From Salinicola halimionae (GTDB taxonomy: Bacteria; Pseudomonadota; Gammaproteobacteria; Pseudomonadales; Halomonadaceae): a stretch of DNA of 64,000 bases. The position numbers and the translations under genes are program-made. Location of the stretch: NCBI RefSeq assembly GCF_003206065.1, contig NZ_PZJQ01000004.1, positions 823,913 through 887,912 of the forward strand, read 5' to 3'. Shown here piece by piece: positions 53,082 to 61,646 of the stretch. How positions within the stretch are numbered: the stretch's first letter is position 1; every line of letters begins with the position of its first letter. Below the pieces are notes generated by a model, which ran no database searches, had not been told where the DNA came from, and saw only the letters and a program-made list of their open reading frames with translations.

Positions 53082-54617
53082 ATGGAAAATCAATCCGTGA
53101 TAAACGCGGGATTTATTGACGTTATGCGCGGTAGTATGTACAAGTTAAGCCGTCAGCTAATAAAATACAATGTCCAGCCGGTGATGTGGATGGGCTATTC
53201 CGGTGGTAAGACAAAACTTGCGCGGAATGACTATCCAAATTGTGAGTTTTACGACTATTGGAGGTTTAACAAGGGCGCCTCCTTTCTGTTTGAAGATGAA
53301 ATAAAGATTGGCCGCATTCCTCGGTATAAAAGAGCAGAGTTTTTAGAGCTAAAAGAAAAAGTAATTAAAATGATGGATCGTCAAGACGATCATGGGGCAT
53401 TCAGATATCAAGAAAGGGAGGCTCTTTTCTATTCACTTTTTTCATTTTTCTATAGCAAGGTTATTCAGAAAAAATTAGATTTTATTATAAGTGCCCATAG
53501 CCCTCATTTGCCTGCCACGATGGCTTTTTATGGGGCCTGTCAAATAGCTGGTATTGAAACACTGCATTTTCGCGAGTCGGCGGTTGTACCTTTATCATAT
53601 TTATCACGAGGATTCGGCTCTGAGTGGTTGAAGACTAGTCAGACAGGAGTCGAAAAAAAACGCTGCAAAGAACTTTTGAATAGTTATATTGATTCATTTG
53701 GAGAGGGCAATTATGCAGATATAGAACCTGATTATATGAAGGCTCAGAAAAAAAGTAACGAAATATTTCTACAAGAAAATGTTAGCATTGAAAGAAGAGT
53801 GAGCCAAGAACTTTGGGAATCTGTCGATGCTAGCAAAGTTCCTGATAAAAAAATTTCTTACAGAGTTACTGCAGCTGATTTTTTATCGGAAACGCCGTCA
53901 GTTTCTATAGATAATTTTAGAGATGGCCTTGAATATAAGGCTGCATTAAGAGAGCTGCAGCATGATTTGTACAATAATGCGTTGGTAAGTGGTCTTCCGG
54001 AGGGCAGGTATGTTTATTTTCCACTCCATTACGAACCGGAAAAGACCTCAAATCCAGATGGCGGTGCGTACTATAATATCTACGATGCGTTATTGTACTT
54101 GAGAAGCTATGTTCCGCCTGATATAAATATTATAGTAAAAGAGCACTATACGCAACTTAGCAAGAAGTATAGGGGGGTGTTTGGACGCTCTCATTATTTT
54201 TATCGTTATATTCAGTCGCTTGCGAATGTCTATTTAGTGCCTGACAATGTGGACCCTGTAAAGTTAATAAAAAATGCAGAGCTAACGTGTTCTCAAACGG
54301 GAACATCATGTTTGGAAGCTGCATGCCTAGGTAAGAAGTCTTTGATGCTGGGTAGTAACTGGTTTGATGTAGTCCCCAATATATTTAGTGCTGAAGATGA
54401 TTTGAGTTATCAAGAAATCATGGAAGCCGATATCGCTGATGTTGAGATAATTAAAGATTCTTTGCATGATTGGGTTGACAATTATTCTATACGCGGTTGT
54501 GTTACGGGGTCTTTTGTTAGATTGCATCAAAATATGTTTAAAGAGGAGTCGTTGCAGGATTTTAAAAAAACCTGCCAAGATGTTGTTGAAGCTTTGAAAA
54601 TGAATTCAATTATCTGA
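53082..54617 (+). CDS. Putative capsule polysaccharide synthesis transferase (Capsule_synth-like)
   Basis: This 511-residue soluble-looking protein contains no membrane helix. The C-terminal half has GT-B-like features shared with capsule synthesis proteins such as KpsS/KpsC and surface-sugar transferases: YVYFPLHYEPEKTSNPDGGAYYNIYDALLYLRSYVPPDINIIVKEHYTQ and TCSQTGTSCLEAACLGKKSLMLG. The N-terminal part (FIDVMRGSMYKLSRQLIKYNVQPVMWMGYSGG) is not familiar. The start at 53082 follows GGATGAGG; it begins 2 nt after the previous stop. Given its position between the TagF fusion and pseB, it may be the pseudaminic acid transferase, which is inference. Strongly A+T-rich, suggesting horizontal origin. 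Confidence 0.6.
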   Translation: MENQSVINAGFIDVMRGSMYKLSRQLIKYNVQPVMWMGYSGGKTKLARNDYPNCEFYDYWRFNKGASFLFEDEIKIGRIPRYKRAEFLELKEKVIKMMDRQDDHGAFRYQEREALFYSLFSFFYSKVIQKKLDFIISAHSPHLPATMAFYGACQIAGIETLHFRESAVVPLSYLSRGFGSEWLKTSQTGVEKKRCKELLNSYIDSFGEGNYADIEPDYMKAQKKSNEIFLQENVSIERRVSQELWESVDASKVPDKKISYRVTAADFLSETPSVSIDNFRDGLEYKAALRELQHDLYNNALVSGLPEGRYVYFPLHYEPEKTSNPDGGAYYNIYDALLYLRSYVPPDINIIVKEHYTQLSKKYRGVFGRSHYFYRYIQSLANVYLVPDNVDPVKLIKNAELTCSQTGTSCLEAACLGKKSLMLGSNWFDVVPNIFSAEDDLSYQEIMEADIADVEIIKDSLHDWVDNYSIRGCVTGSFVRLHQNMFKEESLQDFKKTCQDVVEALKMNSII

Positions 54618-54625
54618 GGTGCGCT

Positions 54626-55624
54626 GTGTTTGATAATCAAACAATTTTGGTGACAGGTGGAACCGGTTCTTTTGGTCATACATTTATTCCTATGCTTTTG
54701 GCAAAACATAATCCTAAGAAAGTGATCGTTTTTTCCCGTGATGAAATGAAACAGTGGGAAATGGCCAAGAAATTTGAGGGTGATAGTCGTGTTCGATTTT
54801 TTATTGGTGACGTAAGAGACCGCGAGCGACTCTACCGAGCCTTAGACGGGGTTGATTATGTGGTGCATGCGGCGGCTACAAAAATTGTTCCCACCGCCGA
54901 ATACAATCCTTTTGAATGTATCAAGACCAATGTCCTTGGTGCTATGAATTTGGTCGATGCCTGTATTGATAAAGGCGTCAAAAAATTAGTGGCACTATCA
55001 ACTGATAAGGCCAGTAGTCCGGTTAACCTCTATGGCGCAACCAAGCTGACTTCCGACAAACTGTTTGTCGCGGGAAACCACTACGCTGCCCATAACCAGA
55101 CGCGCTTCTCTGTAGTTCGGTATGGCAACGTCATGGGCTCTCGTGGCTCGGTTATCCCGTTCTTTATGTCGATAAAAGATAGAGGCGTACTACCGATCAC
55201 GGATGATCGTATGACTCGTTTCATGATCTCTTTGGAGGAAGGTGTCGAGCTGGTGTGGCATGCTTTCGAGGATATGGAAGGTGGTGAGATTTATGTCAAG
55301 AAAATCCCTTCCATGAAAGTGACGGATTTGGCAAGAGTGATTTCCCCAGAAGCTGAGCAGGAAGTCGTGGGCATTCGCCCTGGGGAGAAGCTGCACGAAC
55401 AAATGATCAGTGCGGAAGATTCTTACTACACTTATGAATATCCCGAGCATTTCAAAATTCTCCCGCAAATCAACGATTGGGATAAAGATAGGAATCGCAT
55501 AAAGGACGGTTATAAGGTCCCCGAGGGGTTTATCTATTCCAGTGATAACAACAAAGAGTGGATGAGTGACGCCGAGCTGGAGGCTTGGATTGATCAGAAT
55601 CGAAATAAAATCGGAGCGATCTGA
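54626..55624 (+). CDS. pseB: UDP-GlcNAc 4,6-dehydratase (inverting) PseB
   Basis: This 332-residue SDR enzyme performs the first step of CMP-pseudaminic acid synthesis, C6 dehydration with C5 inversion of UDP-GlcNAc. It has ILVTGGTGSFGHTFIPMLL, VFSRDEMKQWEMAKKF, HAAATKIVPTAEYNPFECIKTNVLGAMN (the Lys replacing the usual catalytic Tyr context in PseB/FlaA1) and STDKASSPVNLYGATKLTSDKLF. The GTG start has GAGGTG upstream. It overlaps pseC by one base. UDP-GlcNAc supply is supported by glmS further down. Confidence 0.95.
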   Translation: MFDNQTILVTGGTGSFGHTFIPMLLAKHNPKKVIVFSRDEMKQWEMAKKFEGDSRVRFFIGDVRDRERLYRALDGVDYVVHAAATKIVPTAEYNPFECIKTNVLGAMNLVDACIDKGVKKLVALSTDKASSPVNLYGATKLTSDKLFVAGNHYAAHNQTRFSVVRYGNVMGSRGSVIPFFMSIKDRGVLPITDDRMTRFMISLEEGVELVWHAFEDMEGGEIYVKKIPSMKVTDLARVISPEAEQEVVGIRPGEKLHEQMISAEDSYYTYEYPEHFKILPQINDWDKDRNRIKDGYKVPEGFIYSSDNNKEWMSDAELEAWIDQNRNKIGAI

Positions 55625-56781
55625 TGATTCCCTACGGTCGGCAGGAAATCACCCAAGCTGATATCGACGCGGTGGTCTCGACGCTGAAATCCGACTTTCT
55701 GACTCAGGGGCCGAAAGTGCCCCTGTTTGAACGGATGATCGCTCAACACGTAGGGGCTCGCCACGCACTTGCGGTCAATAGTGCAACATCCGCGCTACAT
55801 ATTGCATGCTTGTCTCTAGGGCTGGGCAAGGGTGATTGGCTCTGGACCAGTCCGATCACCTTTGTCGCGTCAGCCAACTGTGCGCTCTATTGTGGCGCGG
55901 CTGTTGACTTCGTCGATATCGATGTGAATACGTATAACCTCTGCCCTAAAGCGCTGGAAACCAAACTTATCGCAGCAGAGCAGCAGGGGTGGTTACCCAA
56001 AATCGTGGTTGCTGTGCATCTCTGCGGGCAGCCTTGCGATATGCAAGCGATACATGCTCTGAGCCAACGGTTTGGATTCAGTATTATCGAAGATGCTTCG
56101 CATGCTGTAGGCGGCAAGTACCAGGGTGATTTCATCGGTAGCGGCCAGTACAGCGATATTACTGTCTTTAGTTTTCATCCGGTGAAAATTGTCACGACGG
56201 CGGAAGGCGGCATGGCGCTCACGAATAGTGATGCTCTGGCATCACGCATGGATCTGTTGCGAAGCCATGGTATTACCCGTGACCCTGCGCTGATGACTCA
56301 GGATGCGGATGGGCCGTGGTATTACCAGCAGATTGAACTCGGCTTCAATTATCGGATGACGGAGTTGCAGGCGGCTTTGGGGGTCTCCCAAGTCGGAAGG
56401 CTAGATGACTATGTCGCCAAGCGTCATCAATTGGCCGAGCGTTATGACAAGGCCTTAGAGAGTTTGCCGTTGGTGACTCCGTGGCAGCATCCGGACAGTT
56501 ACTCGGGCCGACATTTATATGTCATCCGACTCAAATTGGGCCAGATCAATAATAGCCACCGCGAGGTATTTGAGGCTCTCCGTGAGCATGGCATCGGTGT
56601 CAATCTGCATTACATACCGGTTCCTGCCCAACCTTATTATGAACAGATGGGATTTAGGAAGGGTGACTTTCCAGAAGCAGAACGCTATTACTCGGAAGCA
56701 ATCAGTCTACCGCTTTATCCCACGATGAATCCTGCCCAACAGGACGAAGTGATCGACGTACTGCAGAAGGTGCTAGGCTGA
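55624..56781 (+). CDS. pseC: UDP-4-amino-4,6-dideoxy-N-acetyl-beta-L-altrosamine transaminase PseC
   Basis: This 385-residue PLP aminotransferase of the DegT/DnrJ/EryC1 family aminates C4 of the PseB product. MIPYGRQEITQADIDAVVSTLKSDFLTQGPKVPLFE at the N-terminus, IEDASHAVGGKY, the PLP lysine in FSFHPVKIVTTAEGGMALTN and RMTELQAALGVSQ are all diagnostic. One-base overlaps on both sides (pseB and pseF) show a tightly coupled operon. Confidence 0.95.
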   Translation: MIPYGRQEITQADIDAVVSTLKSDFLTQGPKVPLFERMIAQHVGARHALAVNSATSALHIACLSLGLGKGDWLWTSPITFVASANCALYCGAAVDFVDIDVNTYNLCPKALETKLIAAEQQGWLPKIVVAVHLCGQPCDMQAIHALSQRFGFSIIEDASHAVGGKYQGDFIGSGQYSDITVFSFHPVKIVTTAEGGMALTNSDALASRMDLLRSHGITRDPALMTQDADGPWYYQQIELGFNYRMTELQAALGVSQVGRLDDYVAKRHQLAERYDKALESLPLVTPWQHPDSYSGRHLYVIRLKLGQINNSHREVFEALREHGIGVNLHYIPVPAQPYYEQMGFRKGDFPEAERYYSEAISLPLYPTMNPAQQDEVIDVLQKVLG

Positions 56782-57485
56782 TGCGATTGGCAGTAATTCC
56801 TGCACGTGGCGGCAGCAAGCGTATACCTCGTAAAAATATCAAAGCTTTCGGCGGAAAGCCGATGCTCGCTTGGTCCATTGAGGCTGCTTTGGCAAGTAAT
56901 TGTTTTGATCGGGTCATCGTGTCGACTGATGATGAGGAAATAGCATTTGTTGCGCGAGAGTGGGGGGCGGAAACGCCTTTTCTGCGACCCACTGGTCTTT
57001 CGGATGACCATACGGGCACGATTCCTGTCATTGCTCACGCAATAGCGCAGATTGCGGGACAGGATGAGTCTCCCGACGCGGTATGTTGCCTTTATGCAAC
57101 AGCACCCTTCGTTCAACCACAAGATCTGCGAACGGGGCTTCGGGCCCTTTCCACAGAGGAAGTCGACTACGCCTTTTCCGTGACCAGTTATGCATTTCCA
57201 ATCCAGCGCGCCCTGCGCATGACACTGGGAGGGCGGGTGAGCATGTTCCAGCCAGAGCATTTCACTACCCGCTCTCAGGACCTTGAAGAGGCGTGGCATG
57301 ACGCTGGTCAATTCTATTGGGGAAGTACCGAAGCATGGGTGCAGGGGCGTCCTCTCTTTGCAGAGCGCTCGATACCCGTAAAGCTACCCCGGCATAGAGT
57401 ACAAGATATCGATACTCAGGAAGACTGGCAGCGTGCCGAGTGGCTCTTTAAAGCACTGCAAGCCGAGCAGGCTCAAGATTCATGA
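56781..57485 (+). CDS. pseF: Pseudaminic acid cytidylyltransferase PseF
   Basis: This 234-residue CMP-sugar synthetase activates pseudaminic acid with CTP. The nucleotide-binding motif AVIPARGGSKRIPRKNIKAFGGKPMLAWSIEAA, STDDEEIAFVAREWGAETPFLRP and the DAGQFYWGSTEAW motif identify the PseF subgroup. It is placed third, ahead of the genes for the intermediate steps, and overlaps pseG by 4 nt. Confidence 0.94.
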   Translation: MRLAVIPARGGSKRIPRKNIKAFGGKPMLAWSIEAALASNCFDRVIVSTDDEEIAFVAREWGAETPFLRPTGLSDDHTGTIPVIAHAIAQIAGQDESPDAVCCLYATAPFVQPQDLRTGLRALSTEEVDYAFSVTSYAFPIQRALRMTLGGRVSMFQPEHFTTRSQDLEEAWHDAGQFYWGSTEAWVQGRPLFAERSIPVKLPRHRVQDIDTQEDWQRAEWLFKALQAEQAQDS

Positions 57486-58636
57486 CAGTCAAGGAAGCGT
57501 CGTCAGCATTAATTCCACGAATTGCTTTTCGTGTTGATGCTTCTCTCGAAATCGGGACTGGGCATGTCATGCGTTGCCTCACTTTGGCTACGGCGCTGCG
57601 AGAGCGTCAGCGCGCAGCATGCCATTTCCTTTGCCGAGAGCATCACGGTCATCTGATTGACATGATCGAATCGCGAGGCTTTACCGTATACCGGCTCAAA
57701 ATGTCGGATATGACTCAGGAAAGTACTTCTGGCCCCGATCAGGAGCCGCCTTTTCATGCACATTGGCTGGGAACCAACTGGCAAACGGATGCCCAAGAAA
57801 GCGCCATCTATTTAGAAAAACTGAATCCTGACTGGTTGGTTGTCGATCACTATGCCTTGGAAGCCCAGTGGGAGAGGGTCGCCTGCCCAGCGCGCTCTCG
57901 CTTGCTTGTCATCGATGACTTGGCCGATCGTTGCCATTCTGCAGATATCTTGCTTGATCAGAATGTGCTAGATCATCAAAGTGAAGACCTCTACCGCAAG
58001 TTGGTTAATCCAGAATGTCGATTATTACTGGGCCCACGATATGCATTGTTAAAGAAGGAATACGCAGTACTGGCGGAGGCTCTACCTGAGCGAGATGGGC
58101 AGATTTCGCGAGTGCTAGTATTCGTAGGGGGGAGTGACCCATTTCATTTAACAGAGCGTTATTTGGAAGCATTGGCCGCACCTGAATTTGAGCATCTTTT
58201 TATAGACGTGGTGCTTGGAAAAAATCACCCCAAACCATCGGTCGTAGAGCGATTTGTAAAAGACAGACATGGTGCAAGACTTTATTCTGGGCTTACTAGT
58301 CTCGCCGCTTTAATGGTTCGCGCTGATCTAATGTTGGGAGCGGGAGGGACGACAAATTGGGAGCGTATGTGTCTCGGTTTAACTTCGATAGTCGTCAGTG
58401 TAGCCCATAATCAGGATGAGATTAACCAAAAATTATCATCACAGAAGTTGATAAGTTTTTTGGGTGGTGTTAATTCAGTGAGTGTCAAATGTATTCGTAC
58501 GGCCATAAGGTGCTCTTTAGATGATGCGTATACCAACTCTAAAAATTCAAAGAGAGCGCGAAATATTGTGAGTGGGAAGGGCGCTGATTTTGTTATTCAA
58601 TACTTAGCTCGAGGCGAAATTTATGCCTTTACGTAA
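57482..58636 (+). CDS. pseG: UDP-2,4-diacetamido-2,4,6-trideoxy-beta-L-altropyranose hydrolase PseG
   Basis: This 384-residue GT-B-fold hydrolase releases UDP from the diacetamido sugar. The N-terminal FRVDASLEIGTGHVMRCLTLATALRERQ, LVVDHYALEAQWER, LLVIDDLADRCHSADILLDQN and GAGGTTNWERMCLGLTSIVVSVAHNQ motifs are typical. It is longer than Campylobacter PseG (about 274) because of an insert near residues 75-100. It overlaps pseF by 4 nt and pseH by 14 nt. The 3' part becomes A+T-rich. Confidence 0.93.
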   Translation: MTVKEASSALIPRIAFRVDASLEIGTGHVMRCLTLATALRERQRAACHFLCREHHGHLIDMIESRGFTVYRLKMSDMTQESTSGPDQEPPFHAHWLGTNWQTDAQESAIYLEKLNPDWLVVDHYALEAQWERVACPARSRLLVIDDLADRCHSADILLDQNVLDHQSEDLYRKLVNPECRLLLGPRYALLKKEYAVLAEALPERDGQISRVLVFVGGSDPFHLTERYLEALAAPEFEHLFIDVVLGKNHPKPSVVERFVKDRHGARLYSGLTSLAALMVRADLMLGAGGTTNWERMCLGLTSIVVSVAHNQDEINQKLSSQKLISFLGGVNSVSVKCIRTAIRCSLDDAYTNSKNSKRARNIVSGKGADFVIQYLARGEIYAFT

Positions 58637-59150
58637 TATCGTTATTTCCGACTTGGAATTGATGCTTGAATGGCGGAATCATCCCCATATACGTTCCAAA
58701 ATGTTTTTTCAGAACATCATTCAATTTGAGCATCACAAGGAGTGGTTTTTAAAGGAAGCTAAAAAAGAAAATTCTGACTGGCTCCTTTATAGTGACACTA
58801 AAGGTAATAAGCTTGGGGTGGTCTATTTCACTAACATAGACCGTTTTTCCAGTCACGCTTTTTGGGGGCTTTACATAGATCCAGAAGCGCCGTCCGGAAC
58901 AGGAACAAAATTAGCTTTAGAAGCGCTTGACTATATTTTTAAGGAAAAAGAACTTCATAAAATTAACGCGGAAGTTCTTGAAAATAATCAGCGAAGCGAG
59001 CATTTTCACAAAAAACTTGGCTTTACCGTAGAAGGGCAATTCAGAGAACAATATTGGGATGGTGCTTCTTATCAATATGTTACTCGTTTTGGTCTTTTTG
59101 CATTGGAATGGGAGAGTGCTCGAAAAGCTTTAACCGCTTCGCGTGTTTGA
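58623..59150 (+). CDS. pseH: UDP-4-amino-4,6-dideoxy-N-acetyl-beta-L-altrosamine N-acetyltransferase PseH
   Basis: This 175-residue GNAT acetyltransferase acetylates the C4 amino group between the PseC and PseG steps. MLEWRNHPHIRSKMFFQNII, GVVYFTNIDRFSSHAFWGLYIDP, the acetyl-CoA loop region GTGTKLALEALDYIF, and NQRSEHFHKKLGFTVEGQFREQYWDG are PseH-like. Start at 58623 lies inside the pseG 3' end; its own stop overlaps the next gene by 8 nt. Confidence 0.92.
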   Translation: MPLRNIVISDLELMLEWRNHPHIRSKMFFQNIIQFEHHKEWFLKEAKKENSDWLLYSDTKGNKLGVVYFTNIDRFSSHAFWGLYIDPEAPSGTGTKLALEALDYIFKEKELHKINAEVLENNQRSEHFHKKLGFTVEGQFREQYWDGASYQYVTRFGLFALEWESARKALTASRV

Positions 59151-59859
59151 CAAGGTGCATATTTTGGATAACCACACTTATATTCTTGCTACTTCTAAGC
59201 CTTGGCACAATGATTTAGCAAAAGACTGTCTTCACATTGATGATAAGTTTATTTGGGCCCACGATCCCGATCAACTTGATAGTTTGTTGAAAAGTGCCGG
59301 CTCGATTCGCTATATTTTTTTCTTGCACTGGAACTGGTTAGTACCAATAAATATTTGGCAACGCTATGAGTGCGTATGCTTTCACATGACTGATTTACCT
59401 TATGGGCGTGGTGGTAGCCCTCTTCAAAACCTGATTGTAGATGGATGTGAAAAAACTAAATTGACCGCGCTCAAGATGGTGGAAGAAATGGATGCCGGTC
59501 CGGTGTACACAAAAGTCCCCCTTTCTCTCCAAGGAACGGCAGAAGAGATTTATTTGCGTGCTGGCGAATTAAGTTTCAGTATTATAGACTGGATGATAAT
59601 GAATCAACCTAAACCAGAGGACCAGCAGGGAGCACCGGTTATATTTAAGCGGAGGGGGCCTGAGCAAAGTCGGTTGCCGCAAGCCGGTGGTCTCAAAAAA
59701 TTGTATGACCATATTCGAATGCTTGATGCGCCAACCTATCCTAAGGCTTTTTTAGAATATGGTGATTATGTCTTAGAATTTTCCAAGGCGGATATCGGAA
59801 ATGACAAATTGACCGCATCGGTCTGTATTCGAGAAAAAAACGATCAGGAGAAAACATAA
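59143..59859 (+). CDS. Formyltransferase-like protein in the pse operon
   Basis: This 238-residue protein resembles the formyl-tetrahydrofolate-dependent formyltransferase fold (methionyl-tRNA/sugar formyltransferases). FFLHWNWLVP may supply the Asn, FHMTDLPYGRGGSPLQNLI corresponds to the His-containing HPSLLP.RG segment, and LKMVEEMDAGPVYTK supplies the conserved Asp region. About 40 C-terminal residues form a separate tail. The GTG start overlaps pseH by 8 nt and the stop overlaps pseI. It may N-formylate an amino sugar on the way to a formylated pseudaminic acid; this is inference. Homologs of this kind are common inside pse and leg loci. Confidence 0.7.
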   Translation: MFDKVHILDNHTYILATSKPWHNDLAKDCLHIDDKFIWAHDPDQLDSLLKSAGSIRYIFFLHWNWLVPINIWQRYECVCFHMTDLPYGRGGSPLQNLIVDGCEKTKLTALKMVEEMDAGPVYTKVPLSLQGTAEEIYLRAGELSFSIIDWMIMNQPKPEDQQGAPVIFKRRGPEQSRLPQAGGLKKLYDHIRMLDAPTYPKAFLEYGDYVLEFSKADIGNDKLTASVCIREKNDQEKT

Positions 59860-60905
59860 TGTATGCCACTATAAATGGTGTGAAAATTGGATCTGAGTAT
59901 CCCCCTTATATTATTGCAGAGCTCTCGGCTAATCATAATGGCTCCCTAGAGCGTGCACTTGAAACCATTGATGAGGCCAAGCGATGTGGGGCTTCGGCTG
60001 TTAAGCTACAGACCTATACGGCAGATACAATGACGATCGATAGTGATCGTCCTGAATTTTTGATACAAGGTGGTCCTTGGGATGGTCATAGGCTCTATGA
60101 TCTCTATAAAATGGCGCAAACACCGTTCGAATGGCATAAAGCGATGTTTGAGCACGCACGGAAAATAGGCATCACAGTATTTTCTACACCATTTGATGAA
60201 ACGGCGGTGGATTTGCTGGAAGAATTGGGGGCGCCAGCATACAAGATCGCTTCTTTTGAGGCTACTGACTTACCGCTGATTGAATATGTAGCTAAAACTG
60301 GTAAGCCCATGATTATGTCAACGGGTATGGCTAGTGAGCAAGAAATTGAGGAGGCTGTAAATACAGCGCGAAATGCAGGTTGTAATGAGTTAGTATTACT
60401 TCATTGCACTAGTAGCTATCCAGCTCCAATGGAACAAGCAAATTTAGCGCAAGTTAAGGTGCTTGGGGAGCGTTTTCAGGCCATTCCCGGTTTGTCTGAT
60501 CATACGTTAGGTACCACTGCTTCGGTTGCAGCTGTAGCCTTAGGAGCATGTTTGATTGAAAAGCATTTCATTCTCAATCGTAGTGATGGTGGTCCAGATA
60601 GTGCCTTCTCTATAGAACCCAATGAATTAAAGTGTTTATGTGCTAATACTCACTCTGCATGGGCGGCGGTGGGTAAGCCCGGCTATGCTAGGCAACTGGC
60701 TGAAGAGCCTAATAAGATGTTTCGTCGTTCGATTTATTTTATGCGAGATATGAAAGCTGGCGAGGTTATTGCCCAGAGTGATATTCGTCGAATTCGTCCC
60801 GGCGTGGGCATTCAGCCAAAATATTTTAATACTCTGGTTGGTAAAGAACTTAGGGTTGACGTGATGAAAGGTACACCGACAGATTGGAAGCAGTTCGATG
60901 AATAA
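59859..60905 (+). CDS. pseI: Pseudaminic acid synthase PseI
   Basis: This 348-residue NeuB-family enzyme condenses the 6-deoxy-diacetamido-altrose with phosphoenolpyruvate. The N-terminal YIIAELSANHNGSLERALETIDEAKRCGASAVKLQTY, YKIASFEATDLPLIEYVAKTGKPMIMSTGMA and IEKHFILNRSDGGPDSAFSIEPNE motifs are TIM-barrel hallmarks. A C-terminal SAF/antifreeze-like domain (RRSIYFMRDMKAGEVIAQSDIRRIRPGVGIQPKYF) completes it. It overlaps its neighbours on both sides by 1-8 nt. With B, C, F, G and H it makes the pathway complete. Confidence 0.95.
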   Translation: MYATINGVKIGSEYPPYIIAELSANHNGSLERALETIDEAKRCGASAVKLQTYTADTMTIDSDRPEFLIQGGPWDGHRLYDLYKMAQTPFEWHKAMFEHARKIGITVFSTPFDETAVDLLEELGAPAYKIASFEATDLPLIEYVAKTGKPMIMSTGMASEQEIEEAVNTARNAGCNELVLLHCTSSYPAPMEQANLAQVKVLGERFQAIPGLSDHTLGTTASVAAVALGACLIEKHFILNRSDGGPDSAFSIEPNELKCLCANTHSAWAAVGKPGYARQLAEEPNKMFRRSIYFMRDMKAGEVIAQSDIRRIRPGVGIQPKYFNTLVGKELRVDVMKGTPTDWKQFDE

Positions 60906-61569
60906 AGTTGTTCTAGTAGTGGCTGCCCACTCTGATGATGAAGCGCTTGGTTGTGGCGGTACGATCAAAAAGCATTCCGTAGATGGTGATACTGTTCATG
61001 CGGTTTTTTTAGCTGATGGCGTAACTTCTCGCCCGGATAAAGATGCTGCAGATTTGGCACAGCGGAATGCGGCATCGGCAGAAGCCCAACAGATTCTCGG
61101 CATCGAAAATGTCTATATGCTTGGTTTTCCTGATCAGAGGATGGACGGCGTATCTCTCCTTGATATTGTTCAAAAGCTTGAAAAAATAATCTATGAAATA
61201 AAGCCTGAAGTTATTTATACACATCATCTTGGTGATTTAAACCTGGATCATCGAATTACCCATCAGGCGGTTCTCACTGCCTGCAGGCCAGTTCCGGAAG
61301 CTTCAGTAAAAGAAATTTATTCTTTTGAAGTAATGTCTAGTTCTGAATGGAATGCCCCAACGTACGAAGCGTTTTTGCCAAATGTTTTTATTGATATTAG
61401 TGACTTTATTGGTAGCAAAATAGAGTCTCTTCAAAAATATGAAGTCGAAATGCGTGATTATCCGCATTCCAGAAGTATTGCGCACATCGAATATTTGGCT
61501 AGGCATCGTGGTGCTATTGTCGGCGTGGAGGCAGCAGAAGCTTTCATGGCCATAAGAATCATGAAATAA
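60898..61569 (+). CDS. PIG-L family deacetylase
   Basis: This 223-residue zinc-dependent N-deacetylase has the metal-binding motif VVAAHSDDEALGCGGTI at the N-terminus and THHLGDLNLDHRITHQAV in the middle. Family members remove N-acetyl groups from GlcNAc-type sugars. It begins 8 nt inside pseI, so it belongs to the same operon, and may deacetylate a pseudaminic acid or capsule residue (inference). A 77-nt spacer separates it from glmS. Confidence 0.88.
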   Translation: MNKVVLVVAAHSDDEALGCGGTIKKHSVDGDTVHAVFLADGVTSRPDKDAADLAQRNAASAEAQQILGIENVYMLGFPDQRMDGVSLLDIVQKLEKIIYEIKPEVIYTHHLGDLNLDHRITHQAVLTACRPVPEASVKEIYSFEVMSSSEWNAPTYEAFLPNVFIDISDFIGSKIESLQKYEVEMRDYPHSRSIAHIEYLARHRGAIVGVEAAEAFMAIRIMK

Positions 61570-61646
61570 AATAAGATGTAGCTTTGCTGTGTTATTACGA
61601 GTGCTTTTGAGAAGAAGCTGGTTGTTTAATTAATTTAGAGTAGATT

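Noticed and set aside
61570..61646. glmS ribozyme or riboswitch upstream of glmS
   Set aside because: Only 77 nt separate the genes; no conserved ribozyme core is visible, and that class is found in Gram-positive bacteria.
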